8,121 nucleotides of DNA, from contig JBFWTJ010000182.1 in the NCBI GenBank assembly GCA_050247895.1, positions 1 through 8,121 on the forward strand, given 5' to 3'. This document shows positions 1 to 6,107 of this stretch, in pieces; the stretch's first letter is position 1, and the number at the start of each line of letters is the position of its first letter. The position numbers and the translations under genes are program-made. The notes beneath the pieces were generated by a model. That model had not been told where the DNA came from and ran no database searches. It saw only the letters and a list, made by a program, of their open reading frames with translations. The stretch is from CAVPEW01 sp050247895 (GTDB lineage Bacteria; Actinomycetota; Acidimicrobiia; Acidimicrobiales; VFJN01).

Positions 1-355
1 CCCGGATGATCTCGCCGGACCGCTGGCAGCTGACGAACCCGGGCCCGCGCTCGACGACGAAGCGCTCGGAGGCGGCCCGGTAGACGCGGGTGCCGGTGAT
101 GTCGGCCGGGAGCAGGTCGGGCGTGAACTGGATGCGGGCGAAGGTGCCCCCGACCACCTTGGCCATGGTCTCGGCCGCGAGCGTCTTGGCCAGGCCGGGG
201 ACGCCCTCGAGCAGGCAGTGGCCCCGGGCCAGCAGGCAGGTCAGGAGCCGTTCGACCAGGACGTCCTGGCCGACGATGACCTTCTTGACCTCGACCACGA
301 CCCGCTCCAGGGCGGCGGCGGCGTCGGTCGCGGTGAGGGGCGCGGGCGTTGCCAC
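1..355 (-). CDS. MoxR-family AAA+ ATPase, N-terminal 118 residues (3' end beyond window)
   Basis: Reading the minus strand from GTG at 355 gives a MoxR-type AAA+ start. The first 118 residues include VIVGQD (27-32), the Walker A motif GVPGLAKT (51-58) and the family signature RIQFTPDLLPADITGT (74-89). MoxR ATPases act as chaperone-like ATPases, often encoded beside a DUF58 protein and VWA-domain proteins; those partners would lie to the left, outside the window. The segment that should form Walker B (about 105-118) reads GPGFVSCQRSGEIIR, where the family norm is close to GPxFxNxxLADEINR, so the Walker B Asp appears to be Gly. The GTG start is chosen because a TAGCGT box lies 6 bases upstream (leaderless arrangement), there is no Shine-Dalgarno sequence, and the MoxR homology begins about 15 residues in. 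Family assignment is firm; activity of this copy is uncertain. Confidence 0.88.
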   Translation of the reverse strand, partial: MATPAPLTATDAAAALERVVVEVKKVIVGQDVLVERLLTCLLARGHCLLEGVPGLAKTLAAETMAKVVGGTFARIQFTPDLLPADITGTRVYRAASERFVVERGPGFVSCQRSGEIIR

Positions 356-361
356 GAGGAG

Positions 362-367
362 ACGCTA
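362..367 (-). promoter_or_regulatory. -10-like box of the moxR promoter (leaderless)
   Basis: On the minus strand the sequence reads CCGTAGCGT, with TAGCGT fitting the actinobacterial TAnnnT -10 consensus. Six bases separate it from the GTG at 355, which would put the transcription start at or next to the start codon. No Shine-Dalgarno sequence is present, consistent with a leaderless mRNA. No clear -35 element is visible. The promoter call is inferred from motif and position. Confidence 0.5.
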
Positions 368-433
368 CGGCAGGATCCGGCCGATCCGCACCGCGTGGGC
401 CGCCCCTCCCGCCCTTCCCCGGGGCCCCGGTCG

Positions 434-456
434 GGCGGTCGGTCCGTCCGACCGCC
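434..456. repeat. Perfect 9-bp inverted repeat upstream of ftsY (possible operator)
   Basis: The arm GGCGGTCGG (434-442) and its exact reverse complement CCGACCGCC (448-456) are separated by the 5-base spacer TCCGT. The repeat ends 5 bases before the presumed ftsY -10 box (462-467), so it covers the place where a -35 element would sit. Its size and symmetry fit a binding site for a dimeric regulator. It lies in the moxR/ftsY divergent region and could act on either gene. Nothing identifies a regulator, and GC-rich DNA makes such repeats easier to obtain by chance. Confidence 0.45.
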
Positions 457-461
457 ACCGC

Positions 462-467
462 TAACCT
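462..467 (+). promoter_or_regulatory. -10-like box of the ftsY promoter
   Basis: TAACCT in the context CCGCTAACCT matches TAnnnT. Exactly 10 bases separate it from the ftsY ATG at 478, the same spacing as at ffh and trmD. The intervening bases are pyrimidine-rich with no Shine-Dalgarno sequence, so the mRNA would have almost no leader. The call is inferred from motif and position. Confidence 0.55.
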
Positions 468-477
468 CGCCCCCGCC

Positions 478-1716
478 ATGACAGCCGCCTTCGTCCTCAT
501 CGCGCTGACCGTCCTGGTCGTCGGCGGCGCGGCCCTCTACACCACCCGTCGGCGCCGCGCCCTGGACCTGGAGCCCCCGTCGCCGACCCGGGCCACCGTG
601 CAGCGGGGAGAGCTCGACGGACCGGCCGGTGCCGCCGGGGTCGGGGTCGACGAGCGGGACGAAGAGGACGAGGACGGCGAAGCGGGAGGGGAGGCCGGGC
701 CCGCCGGCGGCCGACCCGGTGGGCCGCGCGAGGTGGGCGAGCCGACCGACGAGCTGGTGGCCGAGGTCGAGGAGGCCTTGGCCGCGGGCACGGTCGGCCC
801 CACCGAGGCCGTCCCGCGGCCGTCGTTCCGGGAGCGGCTGGCCAAGGCCCGCGGCGCCCTGTCGGGCTACGTCGGCTCGGTCCTGTCGCGTGCGAAGGTC
901 GACGCCGAGACCTGGGACGACCTGGAGGAGGCCCTCATCCGCGCCGACGTGGGCGTGGCGACGACGACCGCGGTGCTCGACCGGCTGCGGGCCACCGTCG
1001 AGGAGCGGGGGATCACCGAGCCGGCCGAGCTGCTCGAAGCGCTCAAGGACCAGCTCAAGGCCGACCTGTCCACCGGCGAGCGCAGCCTGCGCTTCGTCGA
1101 GGGGGCCACCAACGTGTGGCTCTTCGTGGGCGTGAACGGCGTGGGCAAGACCACCACGATCGGCAAGATCGGGCGGCGGGAGGCCCTGGCCGGGCGCTCG
1201 GTGGTGATGGCCGCGGGGGACACGTTCCGGGCCGCGGCGGCCGAGCAGCTCGCCACCTGGGCTGAGCGCAGCGGGGCCGACCTGGTCCGCGGGGCCGAGG
1301 GCGGCGACCCGTCGTCGGTGGTGTTCGATGCCGTCCAACGGGCCGCGGCCCGGGGTCGCGACCTGGTCCTGGCCGACACGGCCGGGCGGCTCCACACCAA
1401 GGTCAACCTGATGGACGAGCTGCGCAAGGTGCGCCGCGTGGCCGACCGCGATCCGGGCACGGTCACCGAGGTCCTCCTGGTGCTCGACGCCACCACCGGC
1501 CAGAACGGCCTGGTCCAGGCCCGGCAGTTCACCGAGGCGGTCGAGGTGACCGGCGTGGTCCTGACCAAGCTCGACGGTTCGGCCAAGGGCGGTGTGGCCA
1601 TGGCCATCCAGTCGGACCTCGGCATCCCGATCAAGCTGGTCGGCCTGGGCGAGACGGCCGACGACCTGGTCGAGTTCGACCCGGTCGAGTTCGTCGACGC
1701 CCTCTTCGCGCCGTGA
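478..1716 (+). CDS. ftsY: Signal recognition particle receptor FtsY
   Basis: FtsY is the membrane-associated GTPase that receives SRP-ribosome complexes and hands nascent membrane proteins to SecYEG. The product is 412 residues. Residues 4-21 form a hydrophobic helix followed by RRRR (24-27), an N-terminal membrane anchor of the kind seen in actinobacterial FtsY. An acidic, Gly-rich linker follows (acidic cluster about 58-68), then the helical N domain (about 115-200) and the GTPase G domain: GVNGVGKTTT (218-227), DTAGR (300-304), TKLDG (363-367) and the closing GLGE motif. The end, EFVDALF near the C-terminus, is typical of the family. ATG 478 is preferred to the in-frame ATG at 349 because only 478 places the membrane helix at the N-terminus and a -10 box just upstream. 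Ffh, its partner, is encoded 2.8 kb downstream on the same strand. Confidence 0.96.
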   Translation: MTAAFVLIALTVLVVGGAALYTTRRRRALDLEPPSPTRATVQRGELDGPAGAAGVGVDERDEEDEDGEAGGEAGPAGGRPGGPREVGEPTDELVAEVEEALAAGTVGPTEAVPRPSFRERLAKARGALSGYVGSVLSRAKVDAETWDDLEEALIRADVGVATTTAVLDRLRATVEERGITEPAELLEALKDQLKADLSTGERSLRFVEGATNVWLFVGVNGVGKTTTIGKIGRREALAGRSVVMAAGDTFRAAAAEQLATWAERSGADLVRGAEGGDPSSVVFDAVQRAAARGRDLVLADTAGRLHTKVNLMDELRKVRRVADRDPGTVTEVLLVLDATTGQNGLVQARQFTEAVEVTGVVLTKLDGSAKGGVAMAIQSDLGIPIKLVGLGETADDLVEFDPVEFVDALFAP

Positions 1717-1755
1717 CCCCGGCGCGGTCCGGTCCCGGTCCGGGGAGCGAGCCGG

Positions 1756-1761
1756 TAGCCT
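1756..1761 (+). promoter_or_regulatory. -10-like box upstream of the YtxH/BON gene
   Basis: TAGCCT in CCGGTAGCCT has the same CCGGTAGCnT core as the boxes before ffh and trmD. It lies 31 bases before the ATG at 1793, leaving room for a short leader containing a Shine-Dalgarno sequence. This suggests that the two envelope genes have their own promoter rather than depending on ftsY read-through. Inferred from motif and position. Confidence 0.45.
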
Positions 1762-1780
1762 CGGCCCCGGCTGGTCCGCG

Positions 1781-1788
1781 AGGGGAGG
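1781..1788 (+). promoter_or_regulatory. Strong Shine-Dalgarno sequence fixing the start at 1793
   Basis: AGGGGAGG lies 4 bases before ATG 1793. The reading frame stays open far upstream into the ftsY coding region, so this site is what decides the start. Confidence 0.75.
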
Positions 1789-1792
1789 TCCG

Positions 1793-2224
1793 ATGCTGAC
1801 GTTGATCACGTTGCCCTTCCGGGTCGGGTTCGGCACGGCGAGGCTCGCCGTGCGGACCGGGCGCCTGGTCGGCCTGCGGCGGCTGTTCGTCTTCGGTGCC
1901 GGCGTGGGCGTCGGCCTGCTGGTCGCCCCGACGACCGGCCGTGAGCTGCGCGAGCGGATCGCCCGCCGCCTCGACGCGGCCGGCCCCTCCGGCGACCAGG
2001 AGATCGCCGAGCGGGTCCGATTCGAGCTCTCGCACTCGCCCCGGACCTGGCATCTGCCCCAGCCCGAGGTCGACGTCGTGGCCGGCACCGCGGTCCTGCG
2101 GGGCGAGGTCCCCCACGTCGAGGGTCGAGCCGACCTGGAGCGGGCTGCGGCGGCCGTGGCCGGGGTGGTCGCGGTCGACAACCACGTCGAGGTCGCCCTC
2201 GCGGGAACCAACGGCCACGGGTGA
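1793..2224 (+). CDS. Small membrane-associated YtxH-like/BON-domain protein
   Basis: The predicted product has 143 residues. A basic N-terminus leads into a Gly-rich hydrophobic segment (about 31-45) ending in LLVAPTTGRELRERI (42-56). This matches the signature of YtxH-like proteins, in which a glycine-rich helix is followed by an AP-x-x-G-x-E-x-R motif. Residues about 69-135 resemble a BON domain: an amphipathic helix, then strands around VDVVAGTAVLRGEV (93-106), a second helix, and VAGVVAVDNHVEV (122-134). BON domains are associated with envelope or phospholipid binding. The start is set by a strong Shine-Dalgarno sequence. The gene sits 76 bases after ftsY and 37 bases before the large surface-protein gene, with which it is probably co-transcribed. 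Domain calls come from pattern reading; the exact function is unknown. Confidence 0.8.
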   Translation: MLTLITLPFRVGFGTARLAVRTGRLVGLRRLFVFGAGVGVGLLVAPTTGRELRERIARRLDAAGPSGDQEIAERVRFELSHSPRTWHLPQPEVDVVAGTAVLRGEVPHVEGRADLERAAAAVAGVVAVDNHVEVALAGTNGHG

Positions 2225-2249
2225 GCGTCGAACCGGCATCGATCGATCC

Positions 2250-2255
2250 GGGAGG
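2250..2255 (+). promoter_or_regulatory. Shine-Dalgarno sequence fixing the GTG start at 2262
   Basis: GGGAGG lies 6 bases before GTG 2262. The frame is open for several hundred bases upstream inside the preceding gene, so this site, together with the membrane helix that begins about 24 residues later, decides the start. A perfect 10-bp palindrome, ATCGATCGAT, lies just upstream at 2238-2247. Confidence 0.7.
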
Positions 2256-2261
2256 CGCGAC

Positions 2262-4466
2262 GTGGAGGGCACAGACGACCAGGCCGGGCTGACCGGCACC
2301 ACCGCCGCAGGCGGCCGGCCGCGCCGGCAGGTCCTGTGGGCGGTGCTCGGCGTGGCCGCCCTGGGGGCCGGGGCCCTGGTGGCCCAGGGCGTCGGCGGCG
2401 GGGGAGGCGGGGCGCCACGGCTGCCGATCGGGCTGGGCGGTGCGGGCGGTGCCCGGGCCGAGGCCGCGGTCGCGGCCGACATGTCGATGGCCGCCTGGGT
2501 GACCTACCTCCCCGGGGACGGGCTCGCGGCCCTGGGCGGGTCGGCCCGGGCCTACGTCGTCGAACCACCCGAGGACGCCGAGGTGGCCCGGTTGGCCGAG
2601 GCGCTGGGCCTGGATGGGGAGCCCGAGCGCAACGAGTTCGGCTGGGAGCTGGACGCGGGCGAGGGCGGGAGCCTGAACGTGTCGGGGTCCGACGGCTCCT
2701 GGTGGTACTCGGCCTGGCCCACCACGGCCACCGCCGCGGTGGCCGAGTGCGCGTCCTCCTCGGACGGGCCGGTCGAGTGTCGGGACGTGGCCGTCGACCC
2801 GGCCGTCTCGTGCGGCTCGGCCGCACCGGGGTCGGTCGGCGCGGCCGAGCCGGTGGTCGACGACCGCCCGGTCGAGGACACCCTCCCGGAGCGGGTGCCC
2901 GTGGCGCCCTGCGAGCCGGCCGTGGACGTGCCGGCCCCGCTGGTCGGCGACCCGGTGTCGCCGGCCCGGGCCGAGCAGGTGGCCCGCGAGCTGCTCGACC
3001 GGGTGGCGCCGGACCTGGAGGTGCGCGACGTGCGGGCCGAGCCGACCGGCGGGCCGATCGCGTGGGTCGCGATCGACGTGGCGGTCGACGACGTGCCCGT
3101 CGAGGGCCAGTACTGGGCGGTCTCGGTCGGGCCCGAGGGCCAGGTCCTGGACGCCTCCGGGTCGCTGGGGACCCCGTCGCCGCTGGGGACCTACGACCTG
3201 GTCGACACGCGGGCGGCCATCGACCGCTTGAACGGGACCGCGTTCGGCGGCTCGGGTCGCGAGGTCGCCGTCCTGCAGTCGGCGGCCGACGAGGTCGCGG
3301 TCGAGGCCGCCGGGGGCGGGTCCGGCGGATCGCCCGGGGCGAGGGAGGGCTCGGGCGCGTCCTCCGCGGGGTCGCCCGGCATCGTCGTGGAGGCCACGGG
3401 CACCGGCGGTGCGACGGGCGAGGGCACGACCGCCATCGCCCCGGCGCCGCCCGACGCCGGAGGGAACCTGGCCGAGCCGTCGCCCCCCGGGCCCACGACC
3501 ACCACCGTGGTGACCGAGCCCGAGCCGGGCGGGTCCGGCGAGGGCTCGCCGGGTTCCGAGGGCAGCGGCGGCGAGCCCTGCTCGGCCGCCGACGACGAGG
3601 CGAAGGCGCGCTGCGAGGCCCTGGTCGGTCCGGAGCCTTGCCCGACGGTGCCCGCCGCACCCCGGCCCGCGGGCGGCCCGGTGGACGAGCCCGGCGAGAT
3701 CGTGGTGCAGACCACCCTCGTCGGCGAGGCCGGGGGGACCTCGACCGGTGGCGCCGATCCGACCGAGCCGGCCGTGGCCGTCGACCCCGTCGGCCCGCCG
3801 ACCACGATCGCCCCGTGGGAGGGCGACGCGGTCCCGGGCTGCTACGAGCCCTGGGTGCCGCCCGAGCCGATCGAGATCGTGCTGCGTGAGGCGGAGGTCG
3901 TGCTGATCCTCACCGGGTCCTGGGACGGCACGACGTCGTACCTGGTCCCCGGCTACCGCTTCACCGGCGACGACGGCAGCAGGCCCAGCGTGGTCGCGGT
4001 CCTCGACGAGGCGGTCACCGGCCGGGTCCCGGACGGCACCGTGCCCGACGTGCCCGTGACCGACCTGCCGGCCCCGGCCCCCGCTCCCACGGCAGTGCCG
4101 ACGCCCGCGCCGGAACCCCCGCCCGACTGCACCACGCCCTCGGGCGGGACCAGCTGCGCCACGGTGGCGCCGCCGGGCGAGCCGGGCACCAAGCCCTCGC
4201 CGGGGACGGTGGCCAGCGCCGTGCCGGTCGAGGTGGAGCCCGGCGAGTGCGGGATCGAACCCCTCGACGGCCCGGTCCCCGAGCTGCGCTGGGTGCTCGA
4301 CCCGGCCGCGCCGGGCGGGACGTCCGTGCCGGCCGACCTGGCCGGTCGGGGCACCCTGTCGTGGACCGGCGACGCCCGGGTCGGCACGACGGCCACCTAC
4401 CTCGACGAGTCGGGTCGGGAGCTGGCCCTGGTCGCGGTGGGCGCCGAGGGGGCGACCCCCTGCTGA
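2262..4466 (+). CDS. Large membrane-anchored extracytoplasmic protein of unknown function
   Basis: I cannot name this 734-residue protein. A short polar N-terminus carries PRRQVLW (20-26), then a hydrophobic segment (about 24-41), either an uncleaved anchor or an export signal; the paired Arg leave a Tat signal possible. The rest should lie outside the membrane. Residues about 74-150 hold a small domain ending SWWYS. Residues about 232-325 alternate helix and strand (DVPVEGQYWAVSVGPEGQVL, then a TRAAIDRL helix) in a way that resembles PepSY/YpeB-like domains. A Gly/Ser/Pro/Thr linker follows (about 347-440). A region at about 536-575 contains SWDG and YLVPGYRFTGDDGS. A Pro-Ala linker leads to a last domain (about 663-734). 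There are 12 Cys, the final residue being one, which suits disulfides outside the cell. In my recollection the SWWYS and VPGYRFTGDDGS patterns recur in actinobacterial envelope proteins of unknown function. Third positions are GC-rich like the neighbours, so recent transfer is not indicated. Confidence 0.82.
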   Translation: MEGTDDQAGLTGTTAAGGRPRRQVLWAVLGVAALGAGALVAQGVGGGGGGAPRLPIGLGGAGGARAEAAVAADMSMAAWVTYLPGDGLAALGGSARAYVVEPPEDAEVARLAEALGLDGEPERNEFGWELDAGEGGSLNVSGSDGSWWYSAWPTTATAAVAECASSSDGPVECRDVAVDPAVSCGSAAPGSVGAAEPVVDDRPVEDTLPERVPVAPCEPAVDVPAPLVGDPVSPARAEQVARELLDRVAPDLEVRDVRAEPTGGPIAWVAIDVAVDDVPVEGQYWAVSVGPEGQVLDASGSLGTPSPLGTYDLVDTRAAIDRLNGTAFGGSGREVAVLQSAADEVAVEAAGGGSGGSPGAREGSGASSAGSPGIVVEATGTGGATGEGTTAIAPAPPDAGGNLAEPSPPGPTTTTVVTEPEPGGSGEGSPGSEGSGGEPCSAADDEAKARCEALVGPEPCPTVPAAPRPAGGPVDEPGEIVVQTTLVGEAGGTSTGGADPTEPAVAVDPVGPPTTIAPWEGDAVPGCYEPWVPPEPIEIVLREAEVVLILTGSWDGTTSYLVPGYRFTGDDGSRPSVVAVLDEAVTGRVPDGTVPDVPVTDLPAPAPAPTAVPTPAPEPPPDCTTPSGGTSCATVAPPGEPGTKPSPGTVASAVPVEVEPGECGIEPLDGPVPELRWVLDPAAPGGTSVPADLAGRGTLSWTGDARVGTTATYLDESGRELALVAVGAEGATPC

Positions 4467-4493
4467 GCCGGCGGCCACGCCGGGGGTGACGGC

Positions 4494-4521
4494 GGGCCCC
4501 GGCGGGCCGGGCCGGGGTCCC
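4494..4521 (+). other. GC-rich hairpin between the surface-protein gene and ffh
   Basis: GGGCCCCGG (4494-4502) can pair with CCGGGGTCCC (4512-4521), a 9-bp stem with one bulged T and a 9-base loop. It starts 27 bases after the stop at 4466 and ends 6 bases before the ffh -10 box. It could slow or end transcription from upstream, but there is no T-run, so it is not a classical intrinsic terminator. It also overlaps the ffh promoter region, and GC-rich intergenic DNA forms such stems readily. Confidence 0.3.
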
Positions 4522-4527
4522 GACCGG

Positions 4528-4533
4528 TAGCAT
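4528..4533 (+). promoter_or_regulatory. -10-like box of the ffh promoter
   Basis: TAGCAT in CCGGTAGCAT fits TAnnnT. Ten bases separate it from the ffh ATG at 4544, identical to ftsY and trmD, with no Shine-Dalgarno sequence between. A transcript from here would be leaderless or nearly so. Inferred from motif and position. Confidence 0.6.
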
Positions 4534-4543
4534 CGGCGGCCGC

Positions 4544-5950
4544 ATGTTCGACGCCCTCTCCGACCGGTTCGACGGCATCTTCAAGCGCCTGCGCAGCAGG
4601 GGCCGGCTGCACGACGAGGACGTCGAGGAGGTCCTGCGCGAGATCCGCGTCGCCCTGCTCGAGGCCGACGTCAACCTCACCGTGGTCCGCTCGATGCTGG
4701 GCCGGATCCGCGAGCAGGCGGTCGGCGCCGACCTGTCGGCGGTGCTCAACCCGGCCGAGCAGGTCGTCAAGATCGTCCACCAGGAGCTGGTCAACGCCCT
4801 CGGTGGCGAGACGTTCAAGGTCTCCTACGCGTCCAAGCCGCCGACCGTGGTCCTCATGGCCGGCCTCCAGGGCTCGGGCAAGACCACCAACTCGGGCAAG
4901 TTGGCCCGCTGGTTCAAGCAGCAGGGCCGCAACCCGCTGCTCGTCGGTGCCGACCTCCAGCGCCCGGCCGCGGTCGAGCAGCTCCGCACGCTGGGCGGCC
5001 AGGTCGGCGTGCCGGTGTTCAGCCAGCCCGGCGACCCGGTCACCACGGCCGCGGCCGGCCTGGCCGAGGCCCGCCGGACGGGTCGCGACGTCCTGATCGT
5101 GGACACCGCCGGTCGTCTGGCCATCGACGCCGATCTCATGGACGAGGTCCGGCGGATCTCCGAGGCGGTCGGCCCCGACTACACGTTCCTGGTCGTCGAC
5201 GCCATGACCGGCCAGGACGCGGTGACGGTGGCCGAGTCGTTCAACGAGGCCCTGTCGCTCGACGGGGTGATCCTGACCAAGCTCGACGGCGACGCCCGGG
5301 GCGGCGCCGCGCTGTCGGTCAAGGAGGTGGTCGGCAAGCCGATCGCCTTCGCCTCCACGGGCGAGAAGCTGGCCGACTTCGAGCTGTTCCACCCCGATCG
5401 CCTGGCCGGGCGGATCCTGGGCATGGGCGACGTCCTGACCCTGATCGAGAAGGCCGAGCAGGTCTACGAGCAGGAGCAGGCCGAGGAGGCCGCGGCGCGC
5501 CTGCTGGAGGGCCGGTTCACCTTCGACGACTTCCTCGAGCAGATGCAGCAGCTCAAGCGGATGGGCCCGCTGCAGAACCTCGTGGGGATGCTCCCGGGGA
5601 TGCCCAAGGAGCTGCGCAAGGCCGAGATCGGCGACGACCAGCTGGCTCGGGTCGAGGCGATCATCCGCTCGATGACCCGGGCCGAGCGCATCGACCCCGA
5701 CCTGATCGACGGCTCCCGCCGCTCCCGCATCGCCCGCGGCTCGGGCACCGATCCCGGCGAGGTCGCCCAGCTCTGCAAGCAGTTCAAGGAGATGCAGAAG
5801 CTGATGAAGCGGATCCCGGGCATCTCGGGGACCAAGCGGGGGACCGGCAAGAAGGGCAAGAAGGGCAAGCGCGGGGGCGGTCGGGTGACCGCGCCGCGGG
5901 CCCAGGCGCCGGAGGCTCGCAAGCCGTTCACCCTGCCGGGCTTGCAGTGA
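4544..5950 (+). CDS. ffh: Signal recognition particle protein Ffh (SRP54)
   Basis: Ffh binds SRP RNA and signal sequences of emerging membrane and secreted proteins, then docks with FtsY in a GTP-dependent complex. The 468 residues are full length. The N domain (about 1-95) starts MFDALSDRF. The G domain has GLQGSGKTT (107-115), DTAGR (187-191), TKLDGDARGG (245-254) and the STGEK stretch leading into FELFHPDRLAGRILGMGD. The Met-rich M domain carries the finger-loop region (LVGMLPGM) and the SRP RNA-binding motif RSRIARGSG (393-401). The C-terminus ends in a Lys/Gly-rich basic tail (around 434-448). ATG 4544 gives the canonical N-terminus and lies 10 bases after a -10 box. The downstream order rpsP-khpA-rimM-trmD-rplS is the usual context of ffh. 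Confidence 0.98.
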   Translation: MFDALSDRFDGIFKRLRSRGRLHDEDVEEVLREIRVALLEADVNLTVVRSMLGRIREQAVGADLSAVLNPAEQVVKIVHQELVNALGGETFKVSYASKPPTVVLMAGLQGSGKTTNSGKLARWFKQQGRNPLLVGADLQRPAAVEQLRTLGGQVGVPVFSQPGDPVTTAAAGLAEARRTGRDVLIVDTAGRLAIDADLMDEVRRISEAVGPDYTFLVVDAMTGQDAVTVAESFNEALSLDGVILTKLDGDARGGAALSVKEVVGKPIAFASTGEKLADFELFHPDRLAGRILGMGDVLTLIEKAEQVYEQEQAEEAAARLLEGRFTFDDFLEQMQQLKRMGPLQNLVGMLPGMPKELRKAEIGDDQLARVEAIIRSMTRAERIDPDLIDGSRRSRIARGSGTDPGEVAQLCKQFKEMQKLMKRIPGISGTKRGTGKKGKKGKRGGGRVTAPRAQAPEARKPFTLPGLQ

Positions 5951-6016
5951 CCCGCTCCGGTGTCGAAGAATGGACGGTCGCCTCGTCCGGCCTGTTGGTC
6001 GCGACCGGGGTGCAGG

Positions 6017-6035
6017 GCTCGGCTGCCGGCTGAGC
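6017..6035 (+). other. Hairpin in the ffh-rpsP gap
   Basis: GCTCGGC (6017-6023) can pair with GCTGAGC (6029-6035), a 7-bp stem with one G-T pair and a 5-base loop, midway through the 157-bp gap between the ffh stop and rpsP. There is no T-run after it. It may be part of a structured rpsP leader, an RNA processing site, or simply a product of high GC content. Confidence 0.3.
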
Positions 6036-6067
6036 GGAGACGTGGCCGCCGGCCGCCGAACGAGGTG

Positions 6068-6091
6068 CCGCCCCCCGGCGGTGTCAGACAC
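6068..6091 (+). promoter_or_regulatory. Tandem inverted repeats just before the rpsP ribosome binding site
   Basis: CCGCC (6068-6072) pairs with GGCGG (6077-6081) around a CCCC loop. Overlapping its end is a perfect 11-base palindrome-like element: GTGTC (6081-6085), one base, then GACAC (6087-6091), which abuts the Shine-Dalgarno AGAAGGGA at 6092. The two structures share base 6081 and could be alternatives. Their position suits control of rpsP translation or binding of a regulator. No known leader family is recognised here. Confidence 0.35.
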
Positions 6092-6099
6092 AGAAGGGA
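6092..6099 (+). promoter_or_regulatory. Shine-Dalgarno sequence fixing the GTG start of rpsP
   Basis: AGAAGGGA lies 8 bases before GTG 6108. The frame is open further upstream, with an ATG at 5970, and this site together with the canonical MAVKLRL N-terminus decides for 6108. Confidence 0.75.
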
Positions 6100-6107
6100 C
6101 GTCCGAC

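Noticed and set aside
417..428. Overlapping CCCCGGGG and GGGGCCCC palindromes in the moxR-ftsY gap
   Set aside because: Pure G/C palindromes of this length are expected by chance in such GC-rich DNA.
349..477. In-frame upstream ATG extending FtsY by 43 residues
   Set aside because: The extension would overlap the moxR start and promoter boxes and bury the N-terminal membrane helix. ATG 478 has a -10 box at the repeated spacing.
1717..1745. Possible terminator hairpin after ftsY (CCCCGG with CCGGGG)
   Set aside because: Only 6 bp of stem with a 17-base loop and no T-run; too weak to call.
241..3660. Very long open antisense frame on the minus strand through ftsY and beyond
   Set aside because: GC-rich third positions leave stop-free antisense frames. 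The translation is Arg/Pro-rich with no family motif, while the plus strand encodes clear FtsY.
1806..4478. Long minus-strand frame opposite the two envelope genes
   Set aside because: Low-complexity Gly/Arg/Ala translation with no recognisable domain. The plus strand has Shine-Dalgarno sequences, a membrane helix and domain-like modules.
5970..6107. N-terminal extension of S16 from an upstream ATG
   Set aside because: S16 proteins begin at MAVKLR, and the GTG at 6108 has its own Shine-Dalgarno sequence.
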